Of a DNA stretch of 64,000 nt, positions 1 through 10,900 are shown in pieces. The position numbers were made by a program, and so were the translations under genes. The stretch covers positions 555,231 through 619,230 of the forward strand of contig NZ_LMGY01000012.1 in the NCBI RefSeq assembly GCF_001427585.1, written 5' to 3'. This DNA comes from Pseudoxanthomonas sp. Root630 (GTDB taxonomy: Bacteria > Pseudomonadota > Gammaproteobacteria > Xanthomonadales > Xanthomonadaceae). How positions within the stretch are numbered: position 1 is the first letter of the stretch; each line of letters starts with the position of its first letter. The notes below the pieces were generated by a model that was given only the letters and a program-made list of their open reading frames with translations, made no database searches and was not told the origin of the DNA.

Positions 1-1092
1 GTAATCGGCGTACGGGTCGTGCTCGCCCTTGCTGCCTTCGGACAAACGGAACTTCAGGGCCAGGCCATCGCGCGAATCGGCGGCGCGCAGCGCTTCTTCC
101 TGCTCGATCTGGCCTTCCTTCACCATCCGGAACAGGCACTGGTCGAAGGTTTCCATGCCTTCCTCCAGCGATTCCTCCATGGCGGCCTTGATCTCGTGCA
201 CCTGCCCGCGGCGCAGCAGGTCGCGGATCATCGGCGTGTTGATCAACACTTCGGCGGCCGGCAGGCGGCGGCCGTCGGTACCCTTCACCAGGCGCTGGGA
301 GACCACCGCGCGCAGGTTCAGCGCCAGGTTCATCAGCACGTTCTTGTGCGCGCTCTCGGGGAAGAAGTTGAGGATGCGCTCGATGGTCTGGTCGGCGTTG
401 TTCGAGTGCAGCGTGGCCAGGCAGAGGTGGCCGGTCTCGGCGAACGCGATGGCCGCTTCCATCGTGGTGGCGTCCAGGATTTCGCCGATCAGGATGACGT
501 CCGGCGCTTCGCGCATCGCGTTCTTGAGCGCGTTGTGGAAGGCATGGGTGTCCAGGCCGACCTCGCGCTGGTTCACGATCGACTGCTTGTGCCGGTGCAG
601 GTATTCGATCGGATCCTCGATGGTGAGGATGTGGCCGGTGCTGGTGGTGTTGCGGTAATCGATCATCGACGCCAGCGAGGTCGACTTGCCCGAGCCGGTG
701 GAGCCGACGATCAGCACCAGCCCGCGCGGGGTCATGATGATGTCCTTCAGCACCGGAGGAAGGTTCAGTTCCTCGATGCTGGGGATCACGCTGCGGATGG
801 CGCGGATGACCATGCCGACTTCGCCGCGCTGCTTGAAGACGTTGACGCGGAAGCGTCCGGCATCCTGCAAGGCGATCGCCATGTTCAACTCGAGCTCGCG
901 CTCGAACACGGGCACCTGGCCCTCGTCCATCAGCGAGTACGCGATCTTCTTGACCATGCCGGGCGGCAGGCCGGTGTTGCCCAGCGGGTACAGCTTGCCC
1001 TCGATCTTGATGTAGACCGGCGCCCCCGTGGTCAGGAACATGTCCGAGGCGTTCTTCTCGGTCATCAGCTTCAGGAAATAGCCGATGTCCAT
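1..1092 (-). CDS. pilU: PilU, type IV pilus retraction ATPase (partial, C-terminus off the left edge)
   Basis: Reads leftward from an ATG at 1092 and is still open at base 1, so only the first 364 codons are visible. The protein begins MDIGYFLKLMTEKNASDMFL and has the PilT/PilU layout: an N-terminal PAS-like domain, Walker A GSTGSGKST near residue 127, the Asp-box region after IEDPIEYLH, Walker B VILIGE and the HSNNADQTIERI stretch. PilT-family ATPases drive pilus retraction and twitching motility at the inner membrane. The N-terminal sequence and long C-terminal part fit PilU better than PilT. pilT would be expected just outside the window, upstream on this strand or nearby. Family assignment is firm; the PilU versus PilT choice is by similarity. 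Confidence 0.93.
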   Translation of the reverse strand, partial: MDIGYFLKLMTEKNASDMFLTTGAPVYIKIEGKLYPLGNTGLPPGMVKKIAYSLMDEGQVPVFERELELNMAIALQDAGRFRVNVFKQRGEVGMVIRAIRSVIPSIEELNLPPVLKDIIMTPRGLVLIVGSTGSGKSTSLASMIDYRNTTSTGHILTIEDPIEYLHRHKQSIVNQREVGLDTHAFHNALKNAMREAPDVILIGEILDATTMEAAIAFAETGHLCLATLHSNNADQTIERILNFFPESAHKNVLMNLALNLRAVVSQRLVKGTDGRRLPAAEVLINTPMIRDLLRRGQVHEIKAAMEESLEEGMETFDQCLFRMVKEGQIEQEEALRAADSRDGLALKFRLSEGSKGEHDPYADY

Positions 1093-1187
1093 ATGCAAAG
1101 CTCCCCACGATGCGCGGCACCACGTTGCAACGGCGCCGAAGGCTACAGACAATGGCCGCGCGTACCCCTCAACGTCACGGCACCCCA

Positions 1188-1565
1188 ATGACTGTTAGCT
1201 TCGCACACTTCCGCAGGCCCCTGCATGTGATGGCCGCCGCAGTAGCGGCACTCGCCCTGGCACCCGCCTTCGCCCAGAGCGTCCCCACGCCGGAGCTGGA
1301 AGCCGCGGTGAAAGCCGTGCAGCGCGCCGACCAGGCCGATGCCGACCAGTACGCCCCGGAGCCCTTGGCCGCCGCCCGCCAGTCGCTGGCCCAGGCACAG
1401 TCCACCCGGAACAAGAAGGAAGCGCTCGATTTCGCCCTGCGCGCCACGGCGGACGCCGACCTGGCGCGCGCCCGCAGCGAGGAAGCGGTGGCAACGGCCG
1501 AGGTGGGCCAGCGTCGCGCGGAAATCGCCGACCTGCAGCGTCAGCTCGGGGAGGGCGGTCGATGA
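1188..1565 (+). CDS. DUF4398-like secreted protein
   Basis: A 125-residue protein starting at ATG 1188. Residues 1-28 form a signal peptide (basic start, alanine-rich core, cleavage probably after AFA). The mature part is almost all alpha-helical and rich in Ala, Glu, Arg and Gln, with an early LEAAVKAVQRADQADADQYAPEPL-type stretch that recalls DUF4398 proteins. An in-frame start exists at 1110, but the signal peptide follows directly from 1188. The gene overlaps the next by ATGA (stop 1563-1565, start 1562), so the two are probably translationally coupled. DUF4398 plus OmpA-like pairs are common in Xanthomonadaceae; function unknown, probably periplasmic or envelope-associated. Confidence 0.8.
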   Translation: MTVSFAHFRRPLHVMAAAVAALALAPAFAQSVPTPELEAAVKAVQRADQADADQYAPEPLAAARQSLAQAQSTRNKKEALDFALRATADADLARARSEEAVATAEVGQRRAEIADLQRQLGEGGR

Positions 1566-2455
1566 GCATGCGCCGGATCGTCCCGCTCGCCCTGGGCCTC
1601 GTGCTTGCCGCCCTGACCGCGGTAACCGCCTTCGCTGCAGAGAACCCGGTGGTGGTGCAGCTCAACCAGCGCCTGGCCCGGCTGCAGTCCGATCCCGCCC
1701 TGGCGGAATTCGCCGCCTACGAGAAACTGCAGGCTCAGCACGCTGTGATCGCGTTCGACAAGGCGCGCCGCAGCCAGCGCGAGACCTTGCAGTACGTGGC
1801 CGAGCGCCGCGTGGAGATCGCCGAGATCGCCGCACGCACGCAGGCCGCGCGCCGCGAGGCGGATCGACTGGACCGCACGCGCAGCGAATTGCTGGTGGAA
1901 GCCAGCCGCCGCGAAGCGGAGCGTGCGCGCCGCGAGGCCGAGCGCTTGCGCGTGCAGGCCCAGATCCAGGCCGAGGAGACCGAGCGCTTGCGGTTGGCGG
2001 CAGAAGCCGAAGCGCTGGCCCGCCAGGAAGCGGAAACCACGCTGGACACCGTGGCAGGGCAGCAAGCCAGCCGGCTCAGCACCGCGCGCCAGCGCGAGTT
2101 GAAGCTGGCGCGCGAAGAGGCCGAGCTGGTCTCGGGGGCGAAACTGCCGGCATCCAAGTTCGAAAGCCGTGGCGAAGTCTTCACCCTGGGCGCAGATGCC
2201 TTTGCGAGCGGGTCGGCGAAACTGTCGGGCGGCGGCAATGCCTCGGCGAGCGCGCTCGCGGCCTACCTGCAGGCCAATCCAAAGGCGCGCGCCCGCATCG
2301 AGGGGTACGGCGACAAGCAGACGCCGGGCCAGCGCCGCGCGGATGCCCTGCGGGATGCCCTGGCGGCGGGTGGCGTGCAGCGAAACCGTCTGCAGAGCGC
2401 CGCCAAGGGGGCCGGCACCAAGGCGCGTGCCCTGGAAGTCGTCATCACGCACTGA
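1562..2455 (+). CDS. OmpA-like domain envelope protein
   Basis: A 297-residue protein with an N-terminal signal sequence (cleavage probably after AFA, about residue 25). A long charged helical region with many Arg/Glu/Ala heptads covers residues 60-210 and probably forms a coiled coil. The C-terminal 90 residues resemble the OmpA/MotB peptidoglycan-binding fold (FTLGADAFASGSAKLS, then ARIEGYGDKQTPGQRRADAL). It lacks the clean TDxxG..xxN..LSxxRA signature, so it is a degenerate OmpA-like domain. It is coupled by ATGA overlap to the DUF4398-like gene. It may tether the outer envelope to peptidoglycan, but this is inference. Confidence 0.78.
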   Translation: MSMRRIVPLALGLVLAALTAVTAFAAENPVVVQLNQRLARLQSDPALAEFAAYEKLQAQHAVIAFDKARRSQRETLQYVAERRVEIAEIAARTQAARREADRLDRTRSELLVEASRREAERARREAERLRVQAQIQAEETERLRLAAEAEALARQEAETTLDTVAGQQASRLSTARQRELKLAREEAELVSGAKLPASKFESRGEVFTLGADAFASGSAKLSGGGNASASALAAYLQANPKARARIEGYGDKQTPGQRRADALRDALAAGGVQRNRLQSAAKGAGTKARALEVVITH

Positions 2456-2574
2456 TTTTTCTTTTTTAATCAGCTATTTGCACGATGACCAAGGTTGTGC
2501 GAGGCGCTGCGTGTGAAGCGCGCGCGATCACGCAAGACGCGGTGAATCAACCACTTACACATGGGGTTGCCGGG

Positions 2575-2752
2575 GCTCGGGGCGAGGAGTAGGGTCGTAT
2601 ACCCAAGCGACCCCCGTCGCTTGGCTCACCGGAGAATCGCCCCGATGACGCCCGTCCCGATCCCGCAGGAAACCGCCACCGGCAGCCAGGCTGTCGCGGG
2701 CCTTCCGGTGGGAGGTGCCCGCGTTACCGGTCAGCAGCTCCGCTCCCAAGCC
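2575..2752 (+). ncRNA. Candidate structured leader RNA or small RNA upstream of ydcH
   Basis: The 355-base gap 2456-2810 has no convincing gene but several stable inverted repeats. GGGGCGA (2579-2585) pairs with TCGCCCC (2637-2643). This closes two hairpins, GGGT/ACCC (2592-2604) and CCAAGCGAC/GTCGCTTGG (2603-2624) with a CCCC loop; they share two bases, so only one may form fully at a time. CCACCGG (2676-2682) can pair with CCGGTGG (2705-2711). A terminator-like hairpin follows at 2753-2783, and then the ydcH ribosome-binding site. The layout fits either a terminated small RNA or an attenuator-type leader. I do not recognise a known riboswitch class. Direction is inferred from the terminator and the downstream gene. 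Confidence 0.4.
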
Positions 2753-2783
2753 AACGCCCCGTGCCTGTGAAGGCCGGGGCGTT
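2753..2783 (+). terminator. Hairpin terminator or attenuator just before ydcH
   Basis: AACGCCCCG (2753-2761) pairs exactly with CGGGGCGTT (2775-2783), and an inner GCC/GGC pair extends the stem. It is followed by CGTATTTCTG, a short, impure T tract. It ends 27 bases before the ydcH start codon, so read-through would be needed for ydcH expression from any upstream promoter. Confidence 0.55.
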
Positions 2784-2810
2784 CGTATTTCTGCTGAAGG
2801 AGGTAACACC

Positions 2811-3029
2811 ATGTTCGAAGGTCAACCGCAGGCCGAAATCGATGCACTCATCAAGGCCGATCCGGAGTTCAAACAGCTTTACCAGCGCCATCGCGAGCTG
2901 GACAAGAAGGTCACCGACGCCGAACTGGGCGTCCTGCCCATCGATGACAATCTGCTCGGTCAGATGAAGCGCGAGAAGCTGCACGCCAAGGAGCGATTGC
3001 TCCGGATCTACGACGCCAAACCCCACTGA
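2811..3029 (+). CDS. YdcH family (DUF465) small protein
   Basis: A 72-residue protein starting at ATG 2811, preceded by a near-perfect Shine-Dalgarno AGGAGGT seven bases away. The sequence is a short helical hairpin: FKQLYQRHRELDKKVTDAE, then LGQMKREKLHAKERLLRIY. The central HRELD...V and KREKLHAKE motifs are typical of the YdcH/DUF465 family, whose function is not established. It stands alone behind the structured non-coding block at 2575-2783, which is the most likely place for its regulation. The next gene starts 115 bases downstream. Confidence 0.88.
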   Translation: MFEGQPQAEIDALIKADPEFKQLYQRHRELDKKVTDAELGVLPIDDNLLGQMKREKLHAKERLLRIYDAKPH

Positions 3030-3144
3030 CGCCTCCCCCGAGCTTTCTCGTCGCGGGCGGCGGCGGCCTCCTCGTCGGCCGTCGCCGTCCGCGTCACCCT
3101 AGTGCGATAATCCGGGCCACGTTCCGCACCGGATGCACGGCCGC

Positions 3145-4515
<1,371 letters not shown>

Positions 4516-4614
4516 GCGGCGACGCCCGGCCGTCCACGGGGGAGGGCGGCCGGACAAGGACGATACGTTAAGGACCCGCTGGTAAAATGGCGGGCTGATC
4601 CAAGGAACCCGAAC

Positions 4615-5820
4615 ATGGCGCACCATTCATCTCCTTCCGGCGGGGACGCCGGCGATCTCGCCCTGGGCACGCTGGCCATCCACGGCGGACAATCCCCGGA
4701 CCCCACCACCGGCGCGGTCATGCCGCCGATCTACGCGACCTCGACGTACGCGCAGAGCAGCCCGGGCGTGCATCAGGGTTTCGAATACTCCCGCACGCAC
4801 AATCCCACGCGCTTCGCCTATGAGCGTTGCGTGGCGGCGCTCGAAGGAGGCACCCGCGGCTTCGCCTTCGCATCGGGCATGGCGGCGACCTCGACGATCC
4901 TGGAACTGCTGGACAGCGGCAGCCATGTGGTCGCGATGGACGACCTGTATGGCGGCAGCTTCCGCTTGTTCGAACGGGTACGCAGGCGCACGGCGGCGCT
5001 GGACTTCAGTTTCGTCGACATGACCGACCTGGCGGCGTTCGAGTCCTCGATCCGGCCGGAAACGCGACTAGTGTGGGTGGAAACCCCGACCAATCCGATG
5101 CTGAAGATCGTCGACATCGCCGCCATCTGCGAGATCGCGCACAAGCGCGGCCTGCGCGTGGTCGTCGACAACACCTTCGCTTCGCCCATCCTGCAGCGCC
5201 CGCTGCAGCTGGGCGCCGACATCGTCATGCATTCCGCCACCAAGTACCTCAACGGCCATTCCGACATGGTCGGCGGCATGGTGGTCGTGGGCGACGACGT
5301 GGAACTGGCCGAGCAGATGGCGTTCCTGCAGAACTCGATCGGCGCCGTGCAAGGACCGTTCGACAGCTTCCTGGCCCTGCGTGGCCTGAAGACCCTGCAC
5401 CTGCGCATGAAGGCCCACTGCGAGAACGCCCTCGCGCTGGCGCAATGGCTGGAAACGCATCCCGCCATCGAGAAGGTCATCTATCCCGGCCTGGCCTCCC
5501 ACCCGCAGCACGCACTTGCCACCCGGCAGATGCAGGGCTACGGCGGCATCATCTCCATCGTGGTCAAGGGCGGCTTCGACGCCGCGCGCAAGTTCTGCGA
5601 GAACACCGCGCTGTTCACCCTGGCCGAATCGCTCGGCGGCGTCGAGAGCCTGGTCAACCACCCCGCCGTGATGACCCATGCCTCGGTGCCGGTGGAGCGC
5701 CGGGAGAAGCTGGGAATCAGTGAAGGGCTGGTGCGGTTGAGTGTGGGAGTCGAGGCGGTAGCCGACTTGAAGGGCGATCTCTCTCGCGCACTCGAGTTCG
5801 CAGTGGGTGAACACGGGTGA
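4615..5820 (+). CDS. metB: Cystathionine gamma-synthase/gamma-lyase family PLP enzyme
   Basis: A 401-residue member of the Cys/Met metabolism PLP family. The PLP lysine is K210 in HSATKYLNGHSD; other family marks are the early YSRTHNPTR motif, FASGMAA and the VDNTFASPIL segment. Sequence cannot separate synthase (O-succinylhomoserine plus cysteine) from lyase (cystathionine to cysteine). Directly after cystathionine beta-synthase, lyase activity in reverse transsulfuration is plausible, although relatives are usually named metB. A -10-like TAAAAT lies at 4583-4588. The stop codon overlaps the GTG start of wzm (GTGA, 5817-5820), so the O-antigen exporter may be translationally coupled to it. 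Confidence 0.92.
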   Translation: MAHHSSPSGGDAGDLALGTLAIHGGQSPDPTTGAVMPPIYATSTYAQSSPGVHQGFEYSRTHNPTRFAYERCVAALEGGTRGFAFASGMAATSTILELLDSGSHVVAMDDLYGGSFRLFERVRRRTAALDFSFVDMTDLAAFESSIRPETRLVWVETPTNPMLKIVDIAAICEIAHKRGLRVVVDNTFASPILQRPLQLGADIVMHSATKYLNGHSDMVGGMVVVGDDVELAEQMAFLQNSIGAVQGPFDSFLALRGLKTLHLRMKAHCENALALAQWLETHPAIEKVIYPGLASHPQHALATRQMQGYGGIISIVVKGGFDAARKFCENTALFTLAESLGGVESLVNHPAVMTHASVPVERREKLGISEGLVRLSVGVEAVADLKGDLSRALEFAVGEHG

Positions 5821-6611
5821 GCATGCTGCCGTTGGATTCGCGCCAGCGATCCTTGGTCTGGGAACTAACCAAGCGCGACGTTCTGGGCCGCTATCGAGGC
5901 GCGAGCTTCGGCGTCCTCTGGTCGTTGATCAGCCCTTTTCTGATGCTGATGGTGTACACGCTCGCGTTCGGGTTCATTCTCAAGAGCAGGTGGCCGGGGA
6001 CCAGTGGATCCACGCAGGACTTCGCTCTCATTCTTTTCGCGGGACTGTCGGTGCATGGCTTCTTCGCCGAATGCCTGACCCGTGCGCCGCAACTGATTCT
6101 CTCGAACGTGAACTACGTCAAGAGAGTCGTGTTTCCTCTGCAGATGCTGTCCTGGAGCATGATGCTCTCGGCTGCCTTCCATCTGTCCATGAATCTGCTG
6201 GTCCTGTTGTTGCTCAAGTGGGTGTGGCACGGAGAAATCTACTGGACTGTCGCGCTGCTGCCGCTGGTCATGCTGCCGATGCTCGCTCTGGCGGTCGCTG
6301 TTTCATGGCTGGTTTCGGCGCTTGCGGTGTACTTCCGCGATGTGGGTCAGTTCGTCGGCGTGCTGGCCGCAGCGATGCTTTTCCTGTCGTCGGCGATCGT
6401 TCCGGTGGATTCCGTGCCCGAGAGCTATCGTTGGGTGTTTCACCTCAACCCACTCACGTTGATCATCGATCAGGTGCGTGAAGTGGTGATCTGGGGCCGT
6501 ACGCCCAACTGGGGTGCGCTGGTGGTCTATGGCGTGGGCGTGCTGATCTTCGCGTGGGTCTCCTATCGGGTCTTCGACAGGTTGCGCCGGGGGTTCGCCG
6601 ATGTCCTCTGA
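5817..6611 (+). CDS. wzm: Wzm, O-antigen/polysaccharide ABC transporter permease
   Basis: A 264-residue ABC-2 type membrane protein with about six transmembrane helices. The N-terminal part has the amphipathic stretch WELTKRDVLGRYRGASFGVLW typical of Wzm/TagG/KpsM permeases, and the C-terminal part has FHLNPLTLIIDQVRE before the last helix. It forms the inner-membrane channel that moves undecaprenyl-diphosphate-linked O-polysaccharide to the periplasm, together with Wzt. The start is GTG 5817, overlapping the metB stop; ATG 5823 is an alternative. The wzt start lies inside the last codons (11-base overlap), which supports coupled expression. Confidence 0.93.
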   Translation: MSMLPLDSRQRSLVWELTKRDVLGRYRGASFGVLWSLISPFLMLMVYTLAFGFILKSRWPGTSGSTQDFALILFAGLSVHGFFAECLTRAPQLILSNVNYVKRVVFPLQMLSWSMMLSAAFHLSMNLLVLLLLKWVWHGEIYWTVALLPLVMLPMLALAVAVSWLVSALAVYFRDVGQFVGVLAAAMLFLSSAIVPVDSVPESYRWVFHLNPLTLIIDQVREVVIWGRTPNWGALVVYGVGVLIFAWVSYRVFDRLRRGFADVL

Positions 6612-7989
6612 AGGTCCCGTCTCGACAGGTCCCAACGACGAGGTCGCGATCCGGGTCTCGCACGTCGGCAAGTCGTATCGGATGTATCGCAAGCCATCCG
6701 AGCGATTGCTGCATGCCATCTTCGGTGGCGGCAAGAGCAGTGCGTCCGAATTCTGGGCGTTGAAGGACGTCCGCCTGGATGTCCGGCGCGGCGAGACGTT
6801 CGGCATCATCGGGCGGAACGGGTCCGGCAAGTCGACGCTGCTGCAGATCATTGCCGGCACCCTGCAGCCTACGAACGGCGAGGTCGCCGTCCAGGGGCGC
6901 GTGGCCGCCTTGCTGGAACTGGGGAGTGGATTCAATCCGGATTTCACCGGTCGCGAGAACGTGTATCTCAATGCCACGATCCTGGGCCTGACCCGGCGTG
7001 AGATAGACGAACGATTGGATAGCATCCTTGCCTTCGCCGGCATCGGCGAGTTCGTCGACCAGCCCGTCAGGAGCTACTCCAGCGGCATGTCGGTCAGGCT
7101 TGCGTTCGCGGTCATCGCCCATGTGGATGCCGATGTACTGATCGTCGACGAGGCGCTCTCGGTGGGCGACGTCTTCTTCGCACAGAAATGCATGCGCTTC
7201 CTGCGGGAGTTCAAGAAGGTCGGGACCCTGCTTTTCGTCAGCCACGACGCGGCCGCTGTGACCAGTTTGTGCGACAAGGCCCTTTGGCTTGATTCGGGCG
7301 AGATGAAGTTGCAGGGGAACGCGAAGGAAGTGGTTGAAGCGTATCTTGCCCAGCAGCATGCGGCGGATCGGCGAGACACGACGGGCGTTGAAGTCAGCGT
7401 CTCGAGTGTCCGTGAGCCTGCAGATGCGCTCGCTCCCGATTTCCGCGCGTCGCAGCAGCGCGAGCTCGGCCAGTCGGGCCGGATGTCGATCTACGAGTTC
7501 GATCCTGACGAGGCAGGCCTGGAGTTCGGGTCGGGGATGGCGAAGATCATCGGCGTTGGCCTGTATGACGACGCAGGAAGTCCTCTGTCCCTGACCGAGG
7601 GCGGCGAGGTCGTTCGCCTGCGGATTTCGGCGCGCATGGAGCGCGACCTGGAGGGTCTGATATTCGGCTTCTACGTGAAGGATCGACTGGGCCAGCGCCT
7701 GTTCGGCGACAACACTTACCTGTCCACGATCGACGCATCGATCACTGGGCCAGCCGGCGAGGTGATGGAGGCGGAATTCAGATTCCGCATGCCTCGGATG
7801 CCGATGGGATCGTATTTGGTGGACGTTGCGATCGCGAGCGGCACGCAGGACGATCATACCCAGCACCACTGGGTGCATGATGCGGTGGAGATCAAGGCCC
7901 TTGACCGCACCATGAGGTACGGCTTGGTCGGCATACCGATGCTGGACATCCGCGTCGCCAAGGGGGTGGACAGTGAAGTTCACGGGTGA
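6601..7989 (+). CDS. wzt: Wzt, O-antigen ABC transporter ATPase with C-terminal carbohydrate-binding domain
   Basis: A 462-residue ATPase. Residues 1-250 form the nucleotide-binding domain: Walker [10 protein letters not shown] at 71-79, signature [12 protein letters not shown] from 159, Walker [13 protein letters not shown] near 179 and the switch histidine in FVSHDA. Residues about 300-445 form a beta-sandwich extension ([38 protein letters not shown]) like the Wzt C-terminal domains of E. coli O8/O9a. In those systems the domain recognises the modified non-reducing end of the finished chain and makes export depend on termination. Here the next gene carries a methyltransferase domain, which could supply such an end mark. 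Its last 17 bases overlap that gene. Confidence 0.94.
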   Translation: MSSEGPVSTGPNDEVAIRVSHVGKSYRMYRKPSERLLHAIFGGGKSSASEFWALKDVRLDVRRGETFGIIGRNGSGKSTLLQIIAGTLQPTNGEVAVQGRVAALLELGSGFNPDFTGRENVYLNATILGLTRREIDERLDSILAFAGIGEFVDQPVRSYSSGMSVRLAFAVIAHVDADVLIVDEALSVGDVFFAQKCMRFLREFKKVGTLLFVSHDAAAVTSLCDKALWLDSGEMKLQGNAKEVVEAYLAQQHAADRRDTTGVEVSVSSVREPADALAPDFRASQQRELGQSGRMSIYEFDPDEAGLEFGSGMAKIIGVGLYDDAGSPLSLTEGGEVVRLRISARMERDLEGLIFGFYVKDRLGQRLFGDNTYLSTIDASITGPAGEVMEAEFRFRMPRMPMGSYLVDVAIASGTQDDHTQHHWVHDAVEIKALDRTMRYGLVGIPMLDIRVAKGVDSEVHG

Positions 7990-10900
7990 GCGTTTCGTTC
8001 CGAGCGAAAGCGGCGAGATCAGGCAGGAGCACATCCATCGTTACGCCTGGGCTCGTGAGTTTGCGGCAGGCAAACGGGTGCTCGATGTAGCGTGTGGCGA
8101 GGGCTATGGCAGCATGATGCTGGCCGAAGTTGCTGCTTCGGTCGTCGGTGTCGACGTGTCCCCTGACGCCGTCGCACATGCGACCCGCAACTACGGGCGC
8201 GCCACCCTGGAGTTCATGCTGGGCGATGCTGCTGCGCTGGAACTGCCGGACGCCGCATTCGATGTCGTCGTGTCCTTCGAGACCATCGAACACCTGGTCG
8301 CCCAGGAAGCGATGCTGGATGGCATCAAGCGGGTCCTGGCGCCCGATGGATTGTTGATCATCTCTTCGCCCAACAAGAAGGTCTACAGCGACCTGGCGGG
8401 CCATCACAACGAGTTCCACGTCAAAGAGCTGTATTTCGAGGAACTCGATGCGCTGTTGAGATCCAGGTTCGACAACGTCGCGTACCTGGGGCAGCGCCTC
8501 ACGACCGGCTCGGCGGTCCTGCCCATCGAAACGTCGATGGGGGGTCGATCGATCGACGTGATGACGGATGAAGGTGACCGCGTTCCGGCACGTATCCCGC
8601 AACTACCGCAACCCGTCTACTTCATTGCGCTGGCCAGCATGCGGGAGCTCCCGGCCATCCGGGCCTCCGTACTGTTCTCGGAGGTGGATGATCTGTTCGA
8701 AGAGCAGCGGGGGATCGCCAAGTGGGCGCAATCGCTGGAGGGCGAGGTCGACCGCCTTGGTCAACTGTTGCGGGAAGAGCAGGAGGATGGGGCGAAGAGC
8801 AAGCAGTGGGCGCAGGACCTGAATGCCGAACTCGAGCAGACGCGGGCGAGCCTGGGCCGATTGACCGAAGAGTTCGAGGAGCGATCACGTTGGGCATTGT
8901 CGCTGGACAACGAATTAAGCGATTCACTGCGGTCGCTTGATCAGGCGCGCGAGATGATCGGTACGTTGCAGCGTGAGCTTGCCGGCGCGCGCGAACATGG
9001 CCTTGCACTCGAGACGAGCGAAGCTACCTTGCTTGCGGCCGAGAAGGGGCATGCAAAAGACCTGGACAGGATGAAGATCGAGCTTGAAGCCTCCCATGAG
9101 GCAGGGAAAAAGGCCTCGGAGGCGGTGTCGCTTCTGAGCGACGACTTCCAACGCAAGCGTGCGGAGGCGTTCGAGGCGCACGGCAGGGAAATGGCCAAGT
9201 TGCGGGGCGAGATGGAGACGATCCTGCAGTCCCGCTCCTGGCGCTGGACCAAGCCATTGCGTTTGGTAGGAAGGCTGATGCGCGGCGATTGGCGTGCCAT
9301 CGCCAACTCCTTGCGCAGATCGTCCATCGCGGCAAATCCCCTGCTGGCGCCCTTGCGGGGACCTGCCAAGCGATGGCTCCTTACCCGTGCGGCCGCCGAG
9401 GTCGCGGTGCGCGGACCCATGGGGCTTGATGCGGTCGTCTCTGACCGGGGCACCACGTTGTCCAGGTTGAGCTTCGAAGTTCACCCGGATCCGACGGTGA
9501 GCATCATCATTCCAGCCTACGGGAACCTGGATTACACGCTGGCGTGCCTGAAGTCCATCAGCGAGCACACCCATGGCGTTACATACGAAGTCATCGTCGC
9601 GGAAGACGCCTCCGGAGACGACGAGATGGAGCTGCTTGCGCCGGTGCCGGGGCTGCGCTACGTCGCGCATGAACAGAACCTTGGTTTCATCAGGTCGTGC
9701 AATGCGGCAGCGTCCTTGGCCCGCGGCACGTTCGTATGCTTCCTCAACAACGATACCGAGGTGACTCGCGGCTGGCTTGCGGCGCTGCTCGACGTCTTCG
9801 ATACCTTCCCCGACGCCGGACTGGTCGGGTCCAAGCTGATCTATCCTGACGGAAGGCTGCAGGAAGCCGGTGGCATCCTCTGGCGTGACGGCTCCGCCTG
9901 GAACTACGGGCGGCTGCAGAATCCGGCCGACCATGAGTTCAACTACGTGCGTCCCGTCGACTACTGTTCCGGTGCGAGCATCCTCGTGCGCACCGAGGAT
10001 TTCCGGAAGCTCGGTGGGTTCGACGAGTACTTCGTCCCCGCGTACTGCGAGGACTCGGATCTCTGCTTCCGCCTGCGGAGCCTGGGACTGCAGACCTATT
10101 ACGCTCCCCTTTCCGTGGTTGTCCACCACGAGGGTATCTCGCATGGAACCGATACCGGTGGCGGGATCAAGGCGTATCAGGTCCTCAACCAGAAGAAGTT
10201 CGTCGCGCGCTGGTTCGATGAACTCTCCCAGCACTATCCGAACGGCGTCGATGTCTTCAAGGCCCGCGAGCGCGCATGGCAGAAGAAGGTCGTCCTGATC
10301 GTCGATCACTACGTACCGCAACCCGATCGTGACGCCGGGTCGCGAACCATGGTGGCTTTCATCGAAAGTCTGCGCGAGCTCGGTCTGGTGGTGAAGTTCT
10401 GGCCGGACAACCTCTGGTACGACGAAGTCTATGCGCCCCAGCTGGAGCGAAAGGGCGTCGAGGTCATCCATGGCGAGAGGCGTTACGCCGGGTTCGATCG
10501 CTACATGGCCGAGTGCGGCGCGCTCATCGATTTCGTCATCATGTCGCGGCCGCATATATCCGGCCCGTATCTCGATCCGATACGCGCCAACAGCGCAGCG
10601 AAGATCGTCTACTACGGACACGACCTGCATTTCCGGCGGCTGCAGCGCGAGGCCGACGTCATGCGGCAAGAGGGCTTGGCTGAGCAGGCGGCCAGGATGG
10701 AACAACTGGAACGCTCGATCTGGAAGCGCTCCGACATCGTGCTCTATCCCTCCCACGAGGAGGCGCAGGAAGTGGCGATATTGGAGCCCTCCACCACGGC
10801 GCGGGCAATCACACCGTACGCTTACGAGCCCGCACGCGAGACCGCAGGCCCGTCGCATCGGCGCGGCATCCTCTTCGTCGCGGGGTTCGGACACCCGCCC

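Noticed and set aside
2579..2645. A possible manganese (yybP-ykoY) riboswitch because of GGAGTAG near the 5' end
   Set aside because: The conserved 3' AAGACC-type box and second asymmetric loop are not visible, and ydcH is not a known manganese target.
2555..2812. Short open frames on both strands in the gap before ydcH
   Set aside because: Neither has a ribosome-binding site or protein-like composition, and the DNA is better explained by RNA hairpins.
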